Below are positions 47,736 to 52,728 of a stretch of 52,728 nt of DNA, piece by piece. A program made the position numbers and the translations under genes. Origin of the DNA: Caulochytrium protostelioides (lineage: Eukaryota; Chytridiomycota; Caulochytriomycetes; Caulochytriales; Caulochytriaceae); contig ML014241.1 in NCBI GenBank assembly GCA_003615045.1, forward strand, positions 1 through 52,728, given 5' to 3'. Position 1 is the stretch's first letter. Each line of letters begins with the position of its first letter. The notes under the pieces were generated by a model. That model was given only the letters and a program-made list of their open reading frames with translations. It was not told the DNA's origin and did no database searches.

Positions 47736-50588
47736 ATGATGCGCGCGTCCCGCCACCCGCCGATCTCCCACGGCCGCGCCGGCCCGCACCGGCGCGTGCG
47801 CCGCGCCGCGCCGCCGCCGGCTGGTCCCGCCGCCGCCGCGCCTCCCGTCCGCGCCGCCCGGCGCTACCCGGCGCGCCTGCATACCCGCCCACTGCCTGAC
47901 GTGCCCATCGACCGCGATGCCGACACCGACACCGATCCCGACACGGCGTCCGACTCGGACGCCAGCGCTGACAGCATCGTCGTCGATCGAAATGATTTCA
48001 TGGAGGACGAGCCGTCCCATCGGCAGCCGCCCACCCCGTCACGGCTCTGGACGCAGGACGCCGTCATGGCGCGGCACGACGCGCGCGTGGCGCGGCTCCG
48101 GACCGTCGACGCCGACCACGCCTGTGCCGCGGCCTTCGTCATCGCCCAGCGGACGATTCTGCGCCCGCCCAAGCCACTGCCGGAGCTGTCGGGGCTGTCG
48201 CCGATGTTGCCGATGCCGCCGCCGACACCGCCGCATCGCACGGCGGATCCGTCGCGCGAGCTCCTGTTGAAAGAGACGCCGAGCCGTGTCTATGGCGGCG
48301 GGGACAGCGTGGCCGACCGCCGTCCGGCTACAGCACGGGCGCCGGCACGGCGCCGCGCAGCTGCGACGCTGCCCCGGCACATCATCCGGCAGATCGCTCG
48401 CTACCGCGTGGACGCGCTGCTGGGCGATCGCGACCCCTATGCGGCCGTGGCGCAGGGCTCGCGGTCCCACGGCGCCCAGTATGGCTCCTACTGCGCCTCG
48501 ACGCGGCCGTGGGCCGCGGGCCGGGATCCGTGGGACGACGTGGCCAGCCTGTCGGATGCGGCGGTGCCTGCCGATCGCCGCGCCGCCGCCAACTTCTTTC
48601 TCGAGCAGGTGGCGCTCTCGGACGCCGCCTCCGCCGTGCGGGCCACCGCGGCGCGCGGCGCCATGCGTCGTCGCGACGCGCTGCTGGCCATCACGTCGAC
48701 GGATCGCCGCCGCCTCGCACAGCGCGTCCTCGCCGAGCTGGCCCACGTCAACCAGCACTGGCGCCACGTCCTGCTGCCGGACCTCTACCGGTCTCCCTTG
48801 TTCACCCAGCCGCATAGCTTCTACGCATGGATGCGGGCCGCGCAATGCCATCCCGTCGCCGCCATCGAGGCCGATGCCAACGCCGGTGCAGATGCGAATG
48901 CAGATGCGAATGATCCGACGCTCATCGAGCACGACGCCATGGCGCCGCTGGCGATCCTGCGCGTTTTGCAGTTTGCGGGGCCCCGGCCCTGGGGGTTCCA
49001 AGAACGGTCCCTGCGCGCCGCGGCCAAGCAGCTGGCCATCCACACGGGCCACGTGGCGGTGCTCTCGGCGCACGCGGACATGCCCGCGGCCGTGCTGGCG
49101 TCCCTGGTGATGCCCAACGTGTATACGCTGGACAAGCTCGTGATCAACGGCGTTGTCCACGGGCACGAGGTCCGACTCGCGGCGGCCCTCTCCCACGTCC
49201 GGCTGCTCGCCATCCGCGCCGTGGCCGACGGGAACCTCGCGCATCTGCTGATCGGCAGCCTCGGCACGCGCCTCGTTGCCTTCCACGTGCCGCTCATGCC
49301 CTGCGGTGTCTATGCGCCGCTGATGGATCGCCTCGCCACGCACTGCCCGCGGCTGCGCCACCTCCACCTCAATGGCGTCGACATGTCCGAAGCTCGCGCC
49401 TTCTCAGACGCAGTGCGCCGTGACCCACGGGCATTTCGCCATCTCCGCTCCTTCACGGCCGTCCAAGTGGCGCCCGATGCGCTGGCCATGGTTCTGCGCC
49501 ACGCGCGTCACCTCACCACCCTCAGTGTCAGCGACGTGACGCAGGCCCCCGAGGTAATCCGCGCCCTGGCTCGGACCCTGCGCCGCGGCCACCTGACCAC
49601 GTTTCATCTGGACGAACCGATGCTGACCGTCGAGAACTTCCTCACGATCCTGTCGTGTGGCTATCTCCATCGGCTATCGCCAGCGCCGTTGCCTCCGGAG
49701 CGTGACGTCGGCGCGCACAGGCTCGTGTCGCTGCGCGTGGGCGGCCCGTTGGTGGCGTTGCGGAGCCCGTGGACGCACGCGCTGTATGCGGACGCACCGT
49801 TCAGCCGGCCGCCGCACGGCGCCTCGCCCCTGTGGCGCCCGGCCGACACCAACACCAACACCCACCTGCTGGTCAGCCTGCTCCCGGCGCTCGCATCGCC
49901 CTGTCTGCGCCAGCTGTGGCTCGTCAACAGCAGCCTCACCGTGTCAGTCCCTTTCCTCTCGCTCGTGTTCCTCATCGAGCGCGCGCCGTCGCTGGACGCC
50001 GTCGTGCTCAGCAAGACGGCGGTCCGCGATTTCTGGGATCTCGATGTCCGGTATGAGCTCAACGAATTGATCCTGCAGCACCGCCTGTTTGGCCGCGATC
50101 CCTCGCGGGACCAGCTGCCAAGCCGCGAGATGGTGGCGTGGCTGCTTGCGGGAACGGTGGAGACGCCCGCCAGTCGAGCGAATGGCACCGAAGCTGGGGA
50201 CGGAGACGGGGACGAGACGGAGGGGCTTGAGGAAGAGGAAATCGCAGAAGCTCTCCAGGAGCTCTCGTGGATGCCCGACGCAATTGAGCCCTATGAGACG
50301 ATCGATATGCTGCACCTGCTGCTCAGCGACCTCGTGGCCCACTTCCCTGCATGCGACACGCTCGGCACGTATCGCGCGCGGTATGCAGCGCCACCCGCGG
50401 CGCATGACCCCCCTGTCTACATGCGGCAAGCCTACATTGACCTCGCGCGTCCCTTCGACGCGCTCCCGGACTCCTCCTCGACGGCCCCAATCCAAATTCT
50501 GCTCGGCCACATGGCCCTCGTCTGCCGCCAGGCCTCCTCAGACGACATTAACGCCTGGATCGAGAGCGAGCGCCTTCATACCATATAG
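47736..50588 (+). CDS. F-box/LRR-like protein (950 aa)
   Basis: No close family was recognised, but the fold type is suggested. LPRHIIRQIARY near residue 211 looks like the first half of an F-box, and LAHVNQHWRHVLLPDLYRSPLF near 334-355 looks like the second half seen in fungal F-box proteins (V-C-x-x-W-x-x-x-L-P-x-L-Y-R-S-P). About 110 residues lie between them. From about residue 440 on there are weak leucine-rich repeats (LVAFHVPLMPCGVYAPL, LRHLHLNGVDMSEA, LTTLSVSDVTQAP, LRQLWLVNSSLTV). An acidic linker follows (GDGDGDETEGLEEEE). The N-terminal 200 residues are Arg/Pro/Asp-rich. A role as substrate receptor of an SCF ubiquitin ligase is inference. The ATG at 47736 is used because the upstream frame opens only with GTG and runs through the minisatellite. 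Confidence 0.6.
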   Translation: MMRASRHPPISHGRAGPHRRVRRAAPPPAGPAAAAPPVRAARRYPARLHTRPLPDVPIDRDADTDTDPDTASDSDASADSIVVDRNDFMEDEPSHRQPPTPSRLWTQDAVMARHDARVARLRTVDADHACAAAFVIAQRTILRPPKPLPELSGLSPMLPMPPPTPPHRTADPSRELLLKETPSRVYGGGDSVADRRPATARAPARRRAAATLPRHIIRQIARYRVDALLGDRDPYAAVAQGSRSHGAQYGSYCASTRPWAAGRDPWDDVASLSDAAVPADRRAAANFFLEQVALSDAASAVRATAARGAMRRRDALLAITSTDRRRLAQRVLAELAHVNQHWRHVLLPDLYRSPLFTQPHSFYAWMRAAQCHPVAAIEADANAGADANADANDPTLIEHDAMAPLAILRVLQFAGPRPWGFQERSLRAAAKQLAIHTGHVAVLSAHADMPAAVLASLVMPNVYTLDKLVINGVVHGHEVRLAAALSHVRLLAIRAVADGNLAHLLIGSLGTRLVAFHVPLMPCGVYAPLMDRLATHCPRLRHLHLNGVDMSEARAFSDAVRRDPRAFRHLRSFTAVQVAPDALAMVLRHARHLTTLSVSDVTQAPEVIRALARTLRRGHLTTFHLDEPMLTVENFLTILSCGYLHRLSPAPLPPERDVGAHRLVSLRVGGPLVALRSPWTHALYADAPFSRPPHGASPLWRPADTNTNTHLLVSLLPALASPCLRQLWLVNSSLTVSVPFLSLVFLIERAPSLDAVVLSKTAVRDFWDLDVRYELNELILQHRLFGRDPSRDQLPSREMVAWLLAGTVETPASRANGTEAGDGDGDETEGLEEEEIAEALQELSWMPDAIEPYETIDMLHLLLSDLVAHFPACDTLGTYRARYAAPPAAHDPPVYMRQAYIDLARPFDALPDSSSTAPIQILLGHMALVCRQASSDDINAWIESERLHTI

Positions 50589-50661
50589 AGCTCTTTGTAT
50601 TATTGAACAAGCCTTTTTATCGATGATTGAGGGGTCGAGGCGCCTTCCGACGGTTGGGTCA

Positions 50662-52140
50662 TCATGCCAAGGCCACGCGGGTCGCCGCTTCGTCGATCTG
50701 GCTCAGTAGCGCGCCGATATGGGCGTTCCAGTCCTGATGCGGATCGTTCTCGTGGAAATAAACATAGCCCTCGACCTGGTCGATGGCGCCCTGGAGCCGC
50801 TGCTCGCTGATCATCTGCGCCGCGACTTCCTCCGCCTCGCCGGGCGAGATCGCCAGCAACCGCCCGAGCTCCGTGAACGAGATGTTCTGGTAGATGCGTC
50901 GGCAGGACAGCACGTTGTGCTCGATCACGGCCATATCCAGCACCGTCGGATCCGAGACGGTCGTAGCGCCGTGCTCCACGGGCGTCGCAGCCCGGGACGC
51001 CGTCGCTGCAAACGCGCTCGCGGCCGCAGGCACCCGCTGGTGCGGCAGCAGGCTCTCGCGGAACTCGGCGACGTCGGCCGGTCGCAGGATGCGGTCCATG
51101 TACATGCGCTCGAGCACCGCCAGCACGCCGCCGTCACCCACCCCCTCGAGCTGACGCACGCGGTCGTCCTTCCACAGCTTGGCGAGCATGCGCACCCGCT
51201 GCGGGCCGGCTGGCGAGAGCACCGTGCACACCACGCTCTGCCGCAGGCAGTCAGCGCGCTCGCCGCCCGCCACGTCCGTCGCGAGCGACAGCGCGTAGTA
51301 CTTCTGCGCGGCCATGAGGAACTTGCGCTGGAAATTAAGGACCCGGGCCTGGGCAGCTCGGAACTGGAGTGTGATCAGACGCGGCGTGGTACGGGGCTGG
51401 AAGCCCCGGCTGATGCTGCCGGCGCCGCCAGCCGTGGCATCCCGCATCGACACGCCGTCGGCATCGGCATCGGCGTCGACATCGCCGCTGCCCGCACCTT
51501 CCCCCTCGCCGGCGCCAGCCATGGCTTCTTCGTCGTAGATTAATGGCGCGGCACGCGACAGATGGTGGTCCGCCAGGGTGAAGTTGCCGTCCTCCAGATA
51601 GAGCCGTGCGATGTGCACGTACAGCCCCGGGCGCGGGTCCTCGTCCGGCGCTACAGATGGCGTGGTGCGCGCCGCCGTGTGCTGCACGAGCTTCTCCAAC
51701 ACGCGGGCCGCATCGGTCCACCGCTCTTCCTCCTCGAGACCCGCGGTGAGGCGCTCACAGATCACCCCGAACGGCTCTTCGAGCGAGACAATGCGCGGCA
51801 GCGCTCGCTCGTAGCAGCGCTGCCACATGCGCACCACCGCGTCGTGGCGCCGTGGACGGTCGGGTGGCGCTGCGTCCTGCCAGTGGATCAGCCGCTGCGT
51901 GATCGCCTGGAGCAGGGTCCGGTGCAGGACCACGCCCAGGGCGTCCTGGAGCACGTGGGCGACCAGCGCATCCACGCGCTCCGCGAGTGCCGCGGCGCCC
52001 ATCGCCGCCTCGGCATCGGCATCGGCATCGGCAAAGACGTCGCGGATCAGGGCGAGGTACCCGTCGCACTTGTTCTTCTGGCCAGAAGGGTCGCGGACGA
52101 GCGCCTGTAAGCGCTCGTCGAGCTCGACCAGCGAGAGCAT
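50662..52140 (-). CDS. CSN4: COP9 signalosome subunit 4 (492 aa)
   Basis: PCI-family scaffold subunit of the CSN complex that removes NEDD8 from cullins (family knowledge). The helical repeats include LYVHIARLYLEDGNFTLADHHLSRA, with the CSN4-like RVLNFQRKFLMAAQKYYAL and a PAGPQRVRMLAKLWKDDR segment. The winged-helix PCI part is clear near residues 400-463: VIEHNVLSCRRIYQNISFTEL, AQMISEQRLQGAIDQVEGYVYF. The C-terminal helix LLSQIDEAATRVAL completes the family pattern. An Asp/Ala insertion encoded by GCATCG repeats (about 51455-51490) interrupts the helical repeats. The ATG at 52140 gives MLSLVELDERLQALV; the 24 upstream in-frame codons are Arg/Pro-rich leader. It converges on the F-box gene with 73 bp between stops. 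Confidence 0.88.
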   Translation of the reverse strand: MLSLVELDERLQALVRDPSGQKNKCDGYLALIRDVFADADADAEAAMGAAALAERVDALVAHVLQDALGVVLHRTLLQAITQRLIHWQDAAPPDRPRRHDAVVRMWQRCYERALPRIVSLEEPFGVICERLTAGLEEEERWTDAARVLEKLVQHTAARTTPSVAPDEDPRPGLYVHIARLYLEDGNFTLADHHLSRAAPLIYDEEAMAGAGEGEGAGSGDVDADADADGVSMRDATAGGAGSISRGFQPRTTPRLITLQFRAAQARVLNFQRKFLMAAQKYYALSLATDVAGGERADCLRQSVVCTVLSPAGPQRVRMLAKLWKDDRVRQLEGVGDGGVLAVLERMYMDRILRPADVAEFRESLLPHQRVPAAASAFAATASRAATPVEHGATTVSDPTVLDMAVIEHNVLSCRRIYQNISFTELGRLLAISPGEAEEVAAQMISEQRLQGAIDQVEGYVYFHENDPHQDWNAHIGALLSQIDEAATRVALA

Positions 52141-52597
52141 GGCGCGCGCGCGCGCGAGCGAGCGAGCGGGAAGATGGAGTGGGAGAGACGGGGGATCGGG
52201 CAAGCACGGCACGCACGCGGCCAGAGCAGGCGGCGATCTAATCGCGTTGGCAAGAGCGCCGGACCACGGCGGTCACGTGGGCGCCGCACCGTCGCGTCGT
52301 CGCTAACGATACACGAGCGACGATCCTGGGGTCAGCCGCTGCGTTTTCGCCCCGATCAAATTCGTGAACTCCACACGGCCGACGCCACGCGTCGTTGTAC
52401 AAACCCCAGGCCCCGCCGCGGAGGGGGGGGCATCCTCTCTAACGAATTAAGCAATGTTACTTGCACCCTAGTTCCCGAGAGAAAAGAAAATAAAAAAAGG
52501 GAGCAAAGATGTATCGATCACCGTCACGCTTTCGAAACGATCGGCAGACGGGAAGTTGGCACTTCAAGGGGAAAAGTAGGTTCCTCCCGAACAAAAA
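52141..52597. other. Region between the tRNA gene and CSN4
   Basis: The CSN4 promoter and leader, including a CG/CGAG dinucleotide-like stretch at 52143-52170 and a G-run at 52423-52431. No other gene seen. Confidence 0.5.
52593..52597 (-). terminator. Pol III terminator of tRNA-Tyr
   Basis: Five T residues on the minus strand directly after the discriminator base. Confidence 0.8.
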
Positions 52598-52684
52598 TCC
52601 TTCTTGCCGGAATCGAACCAGCGACCCTCGGTAGACTTTGATTATCACTACAGACCGATGCTCTTCCAGCTGAGCTAAAGAAGG
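52598..52684 (-). tRNA. tRNA-Tyr (anticodon GUA) with a 14-nt intron
   Basis: Read on the minus strand, the acceptor stem CCTTCTT pairs with AAGAAGG, the discriminator is A73, the D-arm is GCTCAGCTGGAAGAGC, and the T-arm GCTGG-TTCGATT-CCGGC folds with one G-T pair. The anticodon stem TCGGT/ACCGA is closed only if 14 nt after base 37 are removed; the loop is then CT-GTA-GT. The intron sits at the canonical 37/38 position, as in most eukaryotic tRNA-Tyr genes, and the C1-G72 pair with A73 is the eukaryotic/archaeal tyrosine identity set. A- and B-box sequences are intact. Confidence 0.93.
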
Positions 52685-52728
52685 TTTTTTGTTTTTGTTG
52701 GACGGCCACTTCTGGTCGCTGGTTTGTA

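Noticed and set aside
1-52728. Transposons, virus-derived elements, rRNA genes and biosynthetic gene clusters
   Set aside because: No transposase, reverse transcriptase, integrase, capsid-like protein, terminal repeats or rRNA core sequences were recognised in any frame. Neighbouring genes belong to unrelated pathways.

Overview
The window looks like nuclear DNA of a GC-rich, compact fungal genome that still makes motile flagella, i.e. a zoosporic (chytrid- or blastoclad-type) fungus. Three things support this. The genes are eukaryotic throughout (PEX6, TAF13, Borealin, POT1, REC114, CSN4, SIL1, ALG11). Several genes carry short spliceosomal introns of about 100-190 bp with strong GTAAGN donors. 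One gene (23256-25653) is an outer-dynein-arm docking-complex coiled-coil protein, which non-flagellate fungi lack. The species is inference; nothing in the sequence names it.

Layout: 2-886 3' end of an unrecognised low-complexity gene (+); 1006-4938 PEX6 (-); 6731-11500 ABCC/MRP-type ABC transporter (+); 11650-14250 ASCC2-like CUE protein (-); 15193-15549 TAF13 (+); 16394-17762 Borealin-like protein (+, 1 intron); 18404-19179 SNX3/Grd19 (+, 2 introns); 19288-21184 GH30 glycosidase (-, 1 intron, 5' exon not found); 23256-25653 ODAD1/CCDC63-like (+, 2 introns); 25970-27391 C2H2 protein with INO80F-like coiled coil (-); 30198-31739 OSCP of ATP synthase (+, one 894-bp intron); 31950-34115 POT1-like (-); 34865-36523 ALG11 (+, 1 intron); 36640-38130 mitochondrial carrier (-, 4 introns including two micro-exons); 39664-40644 GPI-anchored DPBB/expansin-like protein (-); 41934-43325 REC114-like (-); 44658-45827 SIL1 (+); 46103-46369 PET117 (-); 47129-47305 possible small ORF (+); 47736-50588 F-box/LRR-like protein (+); 50662-52140 CSN4 (-); 52598-52684 intron-containing tRNA-Tyr (-).

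This is mostly a run of unrelated housekeeping genes on alternating strands, not an operon or a biosynthetic cluster. Loose themes are mitochondria (OSCP, carrier, PET117), the secretory pathway (ALG11, SIL1, SNX3, GH30, DPBB protein) and chromosomes (Borealin, POT1, REC114, TAF13, C2H2/INO80F-like). Gaps between genes are 0.1-2.8 kb and often hold simple tandem repeats (units of 3, 4, 6, 8, 9 and 11 bp). I saw no transposon, virus-derived element, CRISPR array or rRNA.

I found no convincing wholly new system. The points most worth a second look are the carrier with coding exons of 20 and 22 nt, a recurrent CTCAC motif upstream of the acceptor in most introns, the C2H2 plus INO80F-like coiled-coil architecture, an F-box apparently split by a long insertion, and an octapeptide repeat in REC114. 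Splice sites were assigned by eye from conserved protein continuity across the junctions and have not been checked against transcripts.
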